Origin: Lonicera japonica
Taxonomy: Eukaryota; Streptophyta; Magnoliopsida; Dipsacales; Caprifoliaceae
DNA: 64,000 nucleotides
Direction: 5' to 3'
Assembly: GCA_021464415.1 (NCBI GenBank)
Contig: CM038465.1
Coordinates: 82,742,919-82,806,918 of the forward strand
The notes under the pieces are model-generated. The model searched no databases, was not told where the DNA came from, and was given only the letters and a program-made list of their open reading frames with translations. Positions within the stretch are counted from its first letter, which is position 1; each line of letters opens with the position of its first letter. This document shows positions 43,578 to 55,599 of the stretch, one piece after another. The translations under genes were made by a program, and so were the position numbers.

Positions 43578-43650
43578 CCAATCGTCTTATATAAATTTTG
43601 TGTAAATCCTAAGTGTCAAAGTGAGATTTACAAAAAAATAATAAAGAATT
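43578..43650 (-). mobile_element. MITE end (GAGCATCTCCAA family) at the right viral junction
   Basis: CTCCAATCGTCTTATATAAA followed by TTTTGTGTAAATCC and GTGTCAAAGTGAG is the inverted counterpart of 35185-35245. The terminal GAGCAT part is missing; viral sequence joins at ACTCC. 43651-44700 is AT-rich with no gene. Confidence 0.65.
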
Positions 43651-44739
43651 ATCAAAAATAAATGATAATTTAAATCTTCTAGACCTATATTAGTTTTACT
43701 CTCATCTTCTCATCAAAAACCTCTTTATCAAGATGAGTGCAATTAGTAGTTTCATAAAAAAATAATTTCAATTATATGATATCAATTGAATATATACTCA
43801 TCAAGCTCTCCTCATTTAGTATGAGTGTTTATACGTTATTAATAGAAATCACATATTTTAATACGTGGTTATGATTTAGGATCCGATAGTCCTTGAATTT
43901 TATATTAATTTTTGTCCTTGTAACCATTTTTAATGTGGCAGTTATTATGTTTACGTCTAATAGAGGAAAAATATTATATGGCTCTTCTAGGGTAGTTATT
44001 GTACATTTTTCTTGACCTTTATTTTGAGTAAAGTTGGCACATTCTTTAGGAATTGCTTTAGAACTAATTCTTTTAAAATTATAATGTTATTAATATTTGG
44101 TTATTCAATTATAATATAAAGAGACAACCAACTTACTTATAATATTTGAAAAACAATAATCTTTACAGAATTATTTCAGGAGCTCATTCAAGGCATAAGA
44201 GATTTGCAATCTTTAATAGCGTTGATTTAATAGCAAAGTATTGAAAATAAATGAGTTATATTCAAGCATCGTCATAAATTAAATATATACATTACGAGTG
44301 TTTCCATGATAACCATCTTTTGGTGGTCATAGCAATTATTCAGATATTACCAAAGACCTAATAAATATTTCTTAAGATGAGTAAAAAGTTGAAAGCTAAT
44401 ATTATGACTTATGAAACTTCAGGCTCATAAGAAACAATAAACTATAGGTTCTTGATAAAAATAAATATGAAACTTGGGGTTAATAAGAAATAATAAAACT
44501 GTTGGTTTTATCGAAAATGTTAGGCCTAAAAATTATGACCTTGTATACTGATTTATTATATTTGCAATAATTTATTTTTACTATCTAGAGCAATTATAAA
44601 TAATGGGTAGAATAAGATGATTATTAAGTTCATGTAGGAAATAATATAACAACGGCATACTTATATATAAAGTTACATATAATTTTAATTAAATAAGAAT
44701 TTAAATATTACATTGGACTTTAGTCCCAAATTTGGGTTA

Positions 44740-45245
44740 TTAAATTTATGGGACTTTAAGTCAATGTCCTCTTACATCAAAACTCCATATTTGATATTGA
44801 GGTGTATTATTATTGAAATTAAGGTCCAAATTTATTATTATGTAACTTTATGTCTAAATTTATAACTATGGAGTTTTAGGTCCAAAATAATGATTATGTA
44901 ACTTTATATCCAAAATAATAATTATAAAACTTTAGGTTCAAATTTATAATTAGAGAATTTCAGGTTTCTAAATAAAATAGGAAATTTTGGCCCCAAATAT
45001 AAATCATGGATCTTTAAATCCAAAATGATAAATAGGGAACTCTAGGCACCAAATATAAATTGTGGATATTTGGGTATAGAATAATGAATAGGGAAATTCA
45101 GATCTCAAATATAAATTATGAATTTTCGGGTTCGAATAATGAATAGAGAACTTCAGGTTCCAGAAATACAAATCGTGGAGTTTCGGGTTCAAGATAATAA
45201 TGACTATGAATTTGAAGTCACAAAAGTATAAATCATATAACTTAA
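44740..45245. repeat. Degenerate tandem array of about 30-60 bp units
   Basis: Phrases such as AACTTTAGGTCCAAATTTATAA, AACTTCAGGTTCCAGAAATA and TTCGGGTTCAAGATAATAAT recur about a dozen times with a rhythm of AACTTxAGGxTCxAAATxATAAATxATGG. The units are too diverged to give a single period by eye. It may be leader DNA of the LTR remnant to its right. Confidence 0.65.
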
Positions 45246-45539
45246 AGTCCAGTTTATTTATAAAACATAATATTTAAAATGTATAACAATAATATAAAAC
45301 AAAACAAAACAAATCATAATATTGTGAAAGAAAATAAAATCATATATCTAGCTTGTATGAATAAAATTGAAAAATTATGGTGCCTAGTTTCGATTTGGCC
45401 TCCAAGAAGAATAAAAGGGAAATTTTAAACTACGGTGGTATGCTTTCACATGACCAGCCTTTACAAATAAAGACAAATTTTAACTATAGTGGCCTTCTTT
45501 CGCAATGGCTTCCAGTTGACTATAGAGGAGTTATTGAGC

Positions 45540-45950
45540 AGTCGTGCTGATAACGTGTTAAAATAATAGAGAGATAATAGAGTAAGAGAAATCTTTTTAT
45601 TCAACTGACATATAATTTGGGTAGGAGTTAGCTCTATTTTTATCAAGAGTTGATATCCTTATTTCTTTACTAAATCAATATAGGACAAGTTACACTATAT
45701 ATATAATATAATGTAATATTCACATTCATATCACAATTTCAATGTGGGACAAATATATCTTTAAATATTATATATGAACATCCACATATCAATATTTGAC
45801 AATAGTATCCCCATTCTTAGTTCAATATCTCTACACTTAAACAAATGGAATAATTCGATTCCGTTTCTTAAATTTTCGTTGTAAAAAGGAAAAGTGGATT
45901 TGTTTGAATACATCGGCATCCTTGCCATCTCTAACACCCGCAAATTACTA
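45540..45950 (-). mobile_element. Copia-like LTR remnant with leader junction
   Basis: On the minus strand, TATTTTAACACGTTATCAGC (about 45570-45551) continues into ACGACTGCTCAATAACTCC. This is the same CACGTTATCAGCACG-type junction as at 686-702. The LTR body would lie to the right (to about 45950) and includes ATTGTGGGAC-like and TATA-rich sequence. No gag or pol follows leftward, only the tandem array. No TSD was found. Confidence 0.4.
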
Positions 45951-46261
45951 AAACCTATAAATATGAATAATAGTTGTTAGTGGATCGGATTTGGATCAGA
46001 TCAAGGTGAATTCAAATCCATATTTGAAAAAAGTTTTTGGATCGGATTGTATAATAGATCAACAAAATATCGATCCATATTTAAATTTATTCAGATCGGA
46101 TTTGATCCGATCCATTTAAAATTTTAATTATATAATATTTCGTTTGTAAATATATAAAAAATAATAAAATTAACATAAAAGTTAAACTTAGTAACAGCCA
46201 AATTTATTTTATTCTTGTAAAAATAATTATTTAATACTTTTTAGGTTATATTTATTTTGTG

Positions 46262-47509
46262 GGGTCATTTTGAGTTACCCCCTTGGAAAATTGCCGTAAT
46301 TAGAGTTACCCTTCTCGAAATAATAATTCTCGCTAGTTGTTTGATGGCGTCAACAATCAGTTAACTTTTTTTGCTCCATTTGACCAAAATACCCCCATAT
46401 TCAACCTTCAACCCATTTATCCCTAACCCTAATTTCATGTATTTCTCTCTCTAAACACACATTTCAACAAGATTCTTTCTTTAAATACAAAATACACAAT
46501 CAAAACTTATCTCTCTAACAAGATTATCTCACATTTTTTTTTAAAAAAAGTCACACTAAATAAAAGCTTCATACCTATAGAATCCACACCCGCCGGCATC
46601 AATGGAGTCCCCACTTTTCATGCTTGAAACAATTTTCGTCATTTCTCTCTATACATGTATATATCTATTTTCATAGATATATATATGCAAATACAATTTT
46701 CTCATCATCTTTCTCTATATATACACATACCCATACCCAAATTTCATATATATATACACATACAAACTTCATTTTATCTCTTTGATATGCATACTTAAAT
46801 TTCAATTGAACAATACATAAAAAAATTACCGCAATCGATATATATATACATACCCAATTTGTTTTCTTTTTATACATGCACATACCCATATTCATAAATC
46901 TATATATACATATACCCATTTTTCATTATATCTCTCTATATATACATACTTATATTTCAATTGAAAAATACACAAAAAAATTGAGTAATTGATCTATATA
47001 TACACCCAATTTTCATTCTCTCTCTATATACATACACATATTAAATTTTTGTATATACAATTTAAAAATTTTACTTTCTCTCCCTGTACACACATACCCA
47101 CATTTTAATTGAATAAAACACCAAATAATTTAAAGAGAGCGATATATATATGCATAAGCATATTTCATTTTCGCTCTCTACATAAACACTTACACAGCTT
47201 TTTGGTAAGTATAGAGCACTAAGAATTTGTGAGAGAATCTTGTTAGAGGGAGAAACTTTGATTGAGTATTTTGTATTTAGAGAGAAAATCTTGTTGAAAT
47301 TTGTGTTTAAAGAAAGAAAGACATGAAATTTGGGTTAGGGTTCCTGGAGAAAAAGGGTTGAAGGCTGAAGATGGGGGTATTTTGGTTAAATAGAGAAAAC
47401 AAGTTAACGGATGGTTAACCTCGTCAAACAACGGGAATAACTCGAAGGATTATCATTTCAGAGGGTAACTCTAATTGTGATAAATTGTCACGGGTAACTC
47501 AAAATGGCC
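46262..47509. mobile_element. Mutator-like foldback element nested in the hAT-like element
   Basis: TCATTTTGAGTTACCC (46265-46280) matches the complement of GGGTAACTCAAAATGG (47492-47507). The inverted similarity continues inward for over 200 bp, including CAAAATACCCCCAT / ATGGGGGTATTTTG and ACAAGATTCTTTCTTTAAA / its near complement at 47297-47318. Flanks TTATTTTGT and TTATTTTTT could be a 9-bp duplication with one mismatch, as in Mutator-like elements. It has no coding sequence. Confidence 0.7.
46650..47150. repeat. Minisatellite-like core of the foldback element
   Basis: Repeats of the type TCTCTATATATACACATACC followed by CATATTCATT or CCAATTTTCATT recur about eight times. The ORF at 46671-46919 (YIYIYE-type) is a translation of this repeat and not a gene. 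Confidence 0.7.
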
Positions 47510-48019
47510 TTATTTTTTATGAGTGTATTAATAATAATGTGGTGGATATAAGTATAATAAATTTAAGCATAAATGTGTATCTTGGATCAGATCGGCATAA
47601 ATCTATATTCGATTTGTTAATTATAGGCTTAACGGGTGGGTTTAGATTGGATTTTGATATACATATCACAAATTTCAATATATATCTAACTAAACGGATT
47701 AGATTTGGGTATAAATCCGATCCATTAATAGCCTAAATATGATGCATTTGGGTATTTTGACAGAAGATCATAAATAGGTAATGATGGGATGTAAAATTAA
47801 ATGTTTTAAAACGTGGGGTGCAATTTCAAATTAAAAGTAAAAAAAAAGGGTGCAAATATAATATACCTTTTTTCAGTACTCCTTAATTTACAAGGTGTGG
47901 GTTTGCCTATAAAATGTATCGCCACCTTCGCCCTATCTGTATCTGAAATCCCTGTTCTCCGAAGCTTGTAGAAAGGTGCAATTTTTTTTCAAGAAATAGG
48001 ATCTTCACGCACAAGATCG

Positions 48020-50084
48020 ATGTAAGTTGTTAAGATCATAAACAATCTATGGCAATTTTTTGACTACTAATTGACTCGAAATTTTGGTGTGGACAAAATT
48101 AGGAGGGCTTCAATCAAACGTCCCCCAACACCAGACGTAGACGACGAACAAGATCGAGAGCCAACTCTTCAAGAAATCATCAACATCAAGGTTATTACCA
48201 TTTATTTACTGTTTTAATTAGCGACGAAGACACAACTTTTAATTGGGAATTTCCGTCCTTTTTTGTCGTTTGGATCAAGTGTTGTGCAATTAATTAATTA
48301 GGGTTTACCTCTCATCTCATATAGCATGTCTGATGTTATTTTTTTTGGGTGTATTTTCCCCCTGCATATGCACGTTGTATATAGTTGATAGAGAGTGGAG
48401 AGAAGGAACGATTAAAGGAGCTTCTGAGGGAGAGGCTTACAGAATGTGGTTGGAAGGATGATATGAAATCTCACTGCAGGTTTAATAATATCCTATTATC
48501 TCTCTGTACTTATACATATACACATACCGATATGTATATACACATGTTGTTACAGTTGTTAGTCGTTACTATTCATATTCATACCATTAATATGTCACCT
48601 TGGATTTAACAACTCATAGCATTTCGACAAAGTAATGATACTTTATAATTTATCTGAAGACACCAATTTGTGGAGACCTTAACCTGATATACTGATATGG
48701 TTTGACTTTGGTACCCTGGGTTCCGTGTTTGTGTTAACTTGCCCATATTTATGCGCATTTGACTTCTCAAATTGGTGTAAACAAGTTTAAATCTACCAAC
48801 AAATCCCTGTTCATGTTGCAACAGAATTTACAAGTTTAGGTTTGTCACCATGTAGTATCATAGTTTGTTTTCTTTCTATTTTCTTGTTTACCACACGTCG
48901 CTGTTATCATATGCAATTTTTACCTCTGTACATGCGTATACCTTTTCAACATCTGAGGATATTTATCACTGTGACAAGGGCTTTTGTAAGGAAGAAAGGA
49001 AGGAATAATGTAACTGTGGATGACCTTGTTCACGTGATTACCCCAAAGGGAAGAGGTGCGTTCGTTTTCACCTTTACTTGACAAAGTTTATCTGACCTTG
49101 CCAATACCAGCATTACTAAATTTCTGTTCTGCACCTATTTGGTCTCTCTTTATTTTTTTTCCCATGTATCTTGCATCTCTTTGAATATGTCGATTGGGCA
49201 TACTTTCCTTCTCTGATGGTTATGATAGTGGAATTTTCAGCATGAAATAGGTGGGTCCAAAGTACCAGTGTGTGAACAAGCCGAAATGAGTAGTGCTTTT
49301 GAATGTTCGAGCTGCTTGTTGAAATTTAACCAAACTGAAGCTTGAGCCCAGCTTAAAAGAGTTCAATGTAACAACATTTGAGCTCTACTCAATATAATTT
49401 TGCTCTACTCCAGTAGTATATGAACGAGCTTAAATGACCAATCTCGAGTTCAAGCTTATAAACGAGCGTTTTCAAGCTAAGACTGATTTTTTACACGTAA
49501 ATCACATATATATACAAATATATTATTTATATTTATAAAACTAGAAGCTGAATTGAGTTGAGCCCATTCGCGTGTTCACTCAAGCTATGTTCATTAGCCT
49601 ATTCGAGCTGAGCTTTGTTAACCTTAACCTCTCTTTCTAGAGGCCCACCTACGCAATGTGCTTCACCATTTTTGTCACATTACATTCACGGTGATTAGCA
49701 TTGTTGTATTTCAGAGCTACATTTTAGCTAATTGTGCATGCATTTGATTTTCAAAGTGGAATTTAATCTCTCTTCAATTGATGGTTCCATAGGAGATGCT
49801 CTAACAGTGTACTGATTTTGTTAATTTAAGAAAATGGACTTGTTGGGCTACCATGAAAATCTATCTACTCAACCATAAAGTATACAACCAAGCATCTGCA
49901 AACAAATGGATATCATTACAAACTTGAACGAAGAATGTAACAGTTATATACTGACACATTCTTTCAAATTATGTGTTAAACTTGTGTTCCTATATTTATT
50001 TGTTATGCAGCTTCGGTCCCTGATTCAGTAAAGGCCGAACTTTTACAACGAATCCGATCTTTTCTTCATTCTGCTGCTCTTTAA
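48020..50084 (+). CDS. ENY2: ENY2/SUS1, SAGA and TREX-2 subunit
   Basis: This is a small nuclear protein of the SAGA deubiquitinase module and the TREX-2 mRNA-export complex. The 111-residue product comes from exons ending 48021, then 48103-48190, 48385-48479, 48979-49055 and 50011-50084 (TAA 50082-50084), all in phase. The ENY2 fold is clear: [60 protein letters not shown] and [20 protein letters not shown]. Plant-type N-terminus: [16 protein letters not shown]. The start codon seems to be assembled by splicing: exon 1 ends in AT (48020-48021, donor GTAAGT) and exon 2 starts with G (48103). Intron 49056-50010 holds repeat-like GAGCTC/GAGCTTG sequence. The 5' leader begins somewhere after about 47930. 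Confidence 0.92.
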
Positions 50085-52900
50085 CTTCCCCAGGGTGGAC
50101 AAATTAGCAGCAGGTGGCAGAGCCAACGTCAAGGTACTTTATTATGAAGCTAGATATTGTTGCTGCGTGAATGCTCAGCCCAGTTGAAGGTGTTGCAGTT
50201 CTTTATGGAATATAATGTTAGATCTCAGTTTGATGGGCACGATTCTTATTACGGAGCAACAAAAGAACAAAACGATGATTCTACTTTTTAATGTCAAATT
50301 AATGCCTAGGGTTTGTTGTATTAATGCCAAATGAACCAAGAGTGTTGCTTTGAATTGAATTTGCGTGAACTGCTTTGAAGTGGGGTCAGATTTGCTGGAT
50401 TTGTTTTGTTTGTGCTTATTCTGGTCTCTCTGTACTCTGTAATATTGCAATGCTGCAAATATAGTGCTTTTTCACCTGTATTGGTTTGACTATAATTTGC
50501 AATTTACGGGTAGAACCCTTGTGACAGCCCAAAGGTGAACATGCTGGGTTGCATTTCTTTCGTAGAACATAATCAATGTATCAATTATCACAATATTAAA
50601 TAAATTTTGGAGAGGTATTTCTTGAACTTGGGAGAGATTTCAAGTTTGAGTCTCATCGGGATTTTGGAAAAGATTTTTGTTGTTAGTAAATAAAGTGAGA
50701 TTCAAACATCTCTTCCTTTTTTAAGAAAAATAATTTTGTTTTGGCTGCTAGTAAGAGCACCCTATAAATTTAGTTTTAACACCCATTTTTCTTTTTAAAA
50801 AGGAAATCAAAAATTATCTTCATACTTTGAAGGCACCCAAATCCTTTAATCCTCTTTTTGGGTGTAACAAAAGAAAAAAAAAATTCCTTTAATCATCATT
50901 TTTATTTGTTGACGTGCTACTTCTCATCTCTATAATCATTATTTTCTTTTACTACTATGTCAATTTACTTGCATAAATATACATATATTAATGTCTTTGA
51001 TTTGTGCAATTTCTAACATGTATATATACGATTCAAAGTTTGGTGAAGTTATATATATATACTCATGTATATAAATGCTATCATTTATGTTTGATTTATG
51101 TTGTGACTTTGTTCTTGAGTTTAGTTGTGTATTAGAGTAGAAAATGTTGAACTTAATTATTTGAGTTCATGATAATATATCCTCTAAAATAAAATCAACT
51201 TTGTGGATAGTTTAATTATTAACTGCAATTGTTTTTTAAATACAAACTTTATTTCATCAATTTAATTTTATTAATGAGATGACACTTTTTTTTTTCTAAT
51301 ATTACAATAATGAAAAACTAATAAAAAGCGACAAATTTGGATATTTATTATTGGGAAACTGAATGTTTCAAGATTGATATAGTAAATAAGAAGGTTTATT
51401 GTCGATCTAACCAGGGGACAAATTTAAATGGCAATATTTTCCCCTGTTGCAATTGAAATCAATGGGACATAGGAACTGGTTGATCTCCCTGTTAGATAAG
51501 AACAAATTAAGTGTAAATGTCAACATAGTTATTTATCACAGTGCCAATTGCATGCAACAAATACTTCTTCCATGTAAATTAAGGTTGCGAATAAAAGAAA
51601 TTCTTTGGAAATAATGATAGTGTGACTGTGCGATTGTTGATATCAACCAGGATTTTGATGCACTTGTACAAGTTTACTGCTAAATACTAGGAAATTGTTT
51701 GATGCATGAAGTAGAAGATGTAGAGAGGATCCGTAGTAACACTCTTTTTCTGTCGTTGTAAGTATACTTATATTAGGGTGCTCTTCAAAAATTAAAATTT
51801 TTGCATGAGTGCTTAAAAAATAGGTGTTAAAACTAATTTTTTATGGTATTTTTACCAGCACCTATTTATTTTTCCAATTATATAACATAGATTTGGATCA
51901 TTTATTAATTGAAATTAGTGTATCTTTGGAAGAGCAAACATTAACTATGGCAAGGAAACGTTATCTTATTCTGAAATTTAAAAATCTTATTGAAAAAGAA
52001 AGACAGAGAAAGTGAGACTCCGATGAGTAGAAAAACTACGCTGTTGATTGGAAGCCCAATTTTATATTAGGCCCAAGGTTTTGTCATCCAACTTAATAAG
52101 CAACTTCTCCAGCACCACTACGCCTTGGATACCTGTAATTCAAATTCAAAACGGATCGGGAAGACGAATCTTTCCGTACTCATGTCGGTTGGATTTATCA
52201 TTCCTTGGTTTTTCTTCGGCCACGGTCCATTGAATTGTTAAATTGTATATAAAAAGTTGAACTATTTATTATAATTAACTAGCAGGCCCACTTAGTTTGT
52301 TACGTTAACCCACTTTTTTAAGATTTTGAGATCATGTTTGCCCCGATATTTAAAATTATGAGTTATTACACACGGCCAATATTCGAATTTCTTCACTAAA
52401 AGAACTATTATATCTAATAAAGCCATCTCTAAAGCTATTTTCTATAAATTAATTTTTATCCCTTATGTTATGGTACTTTTAATATATTTCTATTTCTATT
52501 TGATATTATTACAATTGTGTTGATAGAAAAGTTTTAAATAAAGTTTCTTCAATGATGTTATTTCTATCTTAGTTGGCTTTTATTTTCAAAAATATAATTA
52601 AAGTAATTGGATAAAATATTGCGAGATCCATTTAATTATTGTCATGTAAGATATAAATTTTTTATTGTTGATAGAAATTTTCTATACGACACACTTGCCA
52701 TATCACATGAAAATGGATATATAAATTCTCATTGGAGAGTTTTTCCTAAAAAATATTTTTATTATAAAAATTTGTATAGTTATAAATGACCATTAGAAAT
52801 GGCCTAATTGCTGATATCAATTTTTTTCCCTAAAGTTAATGAATTGTTTCCTTTTATCTTGTTTTCTTTTTCCTAAAGTGCTTGTTTACAAATTTTCTAG
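50085..52900. other. ENY2 3' UTR and intergenic region with a possible transposon
   Basis: AAGAGCACCCTA at 50754 and TAGGGTGCTCTT at 51775-51786 are inverted. TTAGTTTTAACACCCATTTTT (50780) is inverted at AAAAAATAGGTGTTAAAACTAA (51817), so these may be ends of a non-autonomous element, limits unresolved. No gene was recognised. Short ORFs at 51824-52233 and 52607-52789 have no family resemblance. Confidence 0.4.
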
Positions 52901-52924
52901 TCATTATATACTTTTTTTTGGTTC

Positions 52925-53045
52925 CCCACGGGGTGTCCGGGCCAGCTTTCGCGCACCTCGACTAATCCCCGCTCGCGGTTCGTGGCTGCCGCTGGCCAAG
53001 CATTATTTTGACAACGCCGGGGTCACCTTAGCTATCGACGTCATG
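52925..53045 (+). repeat. Dispersed repeat, copy B
   Basis: GGGGTGTCCGGGCCAGCTTTCGCGCACCTCGACTAATCCCCG...GTTCGTGGCTGCCGCTGGCCAAGCATTATTTTGACAACGCCGGGG is the GC-rich, less decayed counterpart of 18145-18245. Its high CpG content against the AT-rich flank marks it as a recent insertion. Family unknown. 53046-54586 shows no gene; 53860-54160 may be old LTR sequence. Confidence 0.75.
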
Positions 53046-54586
53046 GGAGCTCTTCTTTTTTTACATCAAAACCAATCATTAATCTCTCCCCAAAATGGTT
53101 AACTGTAACTTTTATAGAATAATAAATCTAAAGTTAGCATGAAACTATAAAAGACTAGTTTATACACAAATTATTTAAAATATACAAGCTGAACAAGAAG
53201 AAGTTTCACTCTCAGAAAAAGATATAAAAAAAATGCTACACAATATAAGTGAATATCTATACTTGTGTCAACAATTGTATATTCGATTAGCGTATCTGAT
53301 ATGCATTCAAACACTAAAATCAATGACAATCTACAATGTAGAATTTATTAATAAAATATACGCATTTATTTAGTCCGTCAAAAGTTAGATGTATTTTTAA
53401 CAATATTTCTTATTAAATATCCATTATTTATGATAAGAACACAATATTAGTGATTGAATAGAGTTGTGGGTGGCAAAAATCTGAGTAAGTCCAAATAAGA
53501 TATAATCGGTTCAAATTGGTAGAGTTGGTAGCCGGATTTAGTAAATGTGGCGAAGACAAATAATAAATTCACAGTAATAATAATGGTTTTTTGTTTGCAG
53601 GGTAGGTTATTCCAGTAACTTTTATACCCAATCCAGTAGTACGTCATCCCTGAGTGTTTGATAGTTTTATTCCCTAAGCTTTAATGGCTCAATTCAAATT
53701 GAATACAAGGAAGAATGCCGAAGTATGTCTGTATTAGTGAAAGTTGGAATCCCTGCTAAGTGGGTTATCTCTTTCTATTTATACGTATATAATTAATGTC
53801 ACAATTCTCATTAGGTTAATAGTGAAATAATTATAAAAAATATAACTTGTTTACCAAACTTTCCCTTTTCATGTGGGGAGCGGGTTCTTGTCTATAACCA
53901 GCTTTACACTTTACAGATGTCCTATGATCATTCACTCATGCGCCCTATTGGTAACGAACACTAATTGTGCCTAAGTACAAGTGTCCCTCTCGCATTGACT
54001 AGGATGCTCATATCGGCACTTCGATTATTTCGGGTCATTCAGCTATGCTTGGCTAGAACATTTTTTTACTCGGCTAGGTGTTCACAGCTTTAATTGCCTG
54101 CTATGGATTCTCATTCCTTATTCGGACTCGTTCCATGATTTTTTGGCCTACTTTTAAATACCCAGCCCAAATAGAGACATTAATTTTATGCTCCCACATG
54201 AGTTAAGTTTATTTAATTTTCTAAAAATTTATGTATTTTTTTTGGATGGTAATTAATACTATTTGTATTTTTTTTTTCTTTAGAATACTTAGAAAAATAA
54301 AGAAAACAAAAATAAATTCACACACTACAGCTCTCTTTGATAACATTTTAGAAAATAAGTTAAAAGATATAGTGAGATATTCACTTACTTTTTAGTTTTT
54401 GGCCTTGATTTTTTTTAAAGTGGCGATGAATTTTTTTTTTGCAAAATAAAATAAAATAATAAAACATATCTATTTATAAAAATAAGTATAAAATGGAAAA
54501 CATTTAATCACATTATTCAACTTATATTTTAACTTCTATAAAAACTAATGAATTTTATTTCCATTTTTCAACATATTATGAGTAAA

Positions 54587-55253
54587 TAACACCAGAATTC
54601 TTTAAATTATATCATAAGTTTTAATTAAGCTCCTAAATTAAATTTTGTGTAAATTAAGCCCTTAAACTAATCAAATTAAACACGGATAGCACTTCCATCC
54701 AAATCTCCGGTTAAATTGGGCTCTTTGGTCACTTATACATGTGTATATATGTGTTAACCCAAATTTATATATATAATGTATTATTGAAACAAGATTCCTT
54801 TAATTAAAACACCTATATATGAACCATCTATGTATTTATATATGTACATAAATATCTTATTTGGGGTTTTTCAAGTTAAGGTTTTTATGATTTTGATAAA
54901 AAATGAAGATGAAAAAAGTAAGACCGGAGAGACGGGAAGAATTGGGTTGACATTTAACCAATAATTAATATTGTTATGGCACTTTAATAATATCTTTAAG
55001 TATTCCATATATTCTTCAAAATTATTTTGCTTGTTTCTTTCTCTTTCTTGTTTTATTTTTCTTCCTTTTTTTTTTTCAATTAGCTTAGTTAGTGACCAAA
55101 AAATATTTCAATCTGTTTGATTTAATGGATGATTTGAATGGAAGGCCCTTTAGTGTTTAATTTAAATAGTTTAAGGGTTTAATTGATACAAAATTAAATT
55201 ATAAAACTTAATTAAAACTTAAAATATAATTTGAGAATTTTTGGGCCCCAGTA
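54587..55253. mobile_element. Foldback (Mutator-like) element
   Basis: The left arm 54587-54720 (AATTCTTTAAATTATA...TAAGCCCTTAAACTAATC...TTAAACAC...CTTCCATCCAAAT) is inverted at 55080-55253 (ATTTGAATGGAAGG...TTAAGGGTTTAATT...TATAATTTGAGAATTTTTGG). The arms are about 130 bp or more around a core of about 400 bp without coding sequence. No clean target duplication was found. Confidence 0.65.
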
Positions 55254-55599
55254 GAAATATCAGCTAGATAAAAGATCATTCTTGTAAATTCACCGAGTAG
55301 AGGCCCTCAAATTCATCAAGCAGACTCGCCGCGTGTACTAGCTTCATTGCGTTCCCACGTGTCCACACCCTCAAGTCCTCAAAGGTGGATCGCAAGATCA
55401 AGCGAGTACACTTAAAAGTAGAAACGAGCGAGTAGGAAAATGAAGAAAGTCATTGACAACAAGACATAATCGTCAATTAAGGAAAGCAATTTACAAATCC
55501 TCCGGAAAATTTTCATACGACCTATTTTCATTTTCTAGGGAAAAAAAATAAAAAAATTTCGATTCCCCCTTCTATTTCCCTCTCTTTTTCCCGTTTCAA

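Larger units (their letters stand above)
45967..47734. mobile_element. Putative hAT-like element containing a nested foldback
   Basis: TGGATCGGATTT (45981-45992) is exactly inverted at 47713-47724, inside looser matching ends (TAGTTGTTAG.. and the complement of AGGCTATTAA..). AAATATGA occurs at 45959-45966 and 47735-47742 as a possible 8-bp duplication, although it sits a few bases off perfect symmetry. Further GATCGGAT/ATCCGATC repeats lie near both ends. The central part is another element (46262-47509). No transposase is encoded. Confidence 0.6.

Noticed and set aside
46671..46919. 82-residue minus-strand ORF
   Set aside because: It is a translation of the TATATACAC minisatellite, rich in Tyr/Ile/Val repeats.
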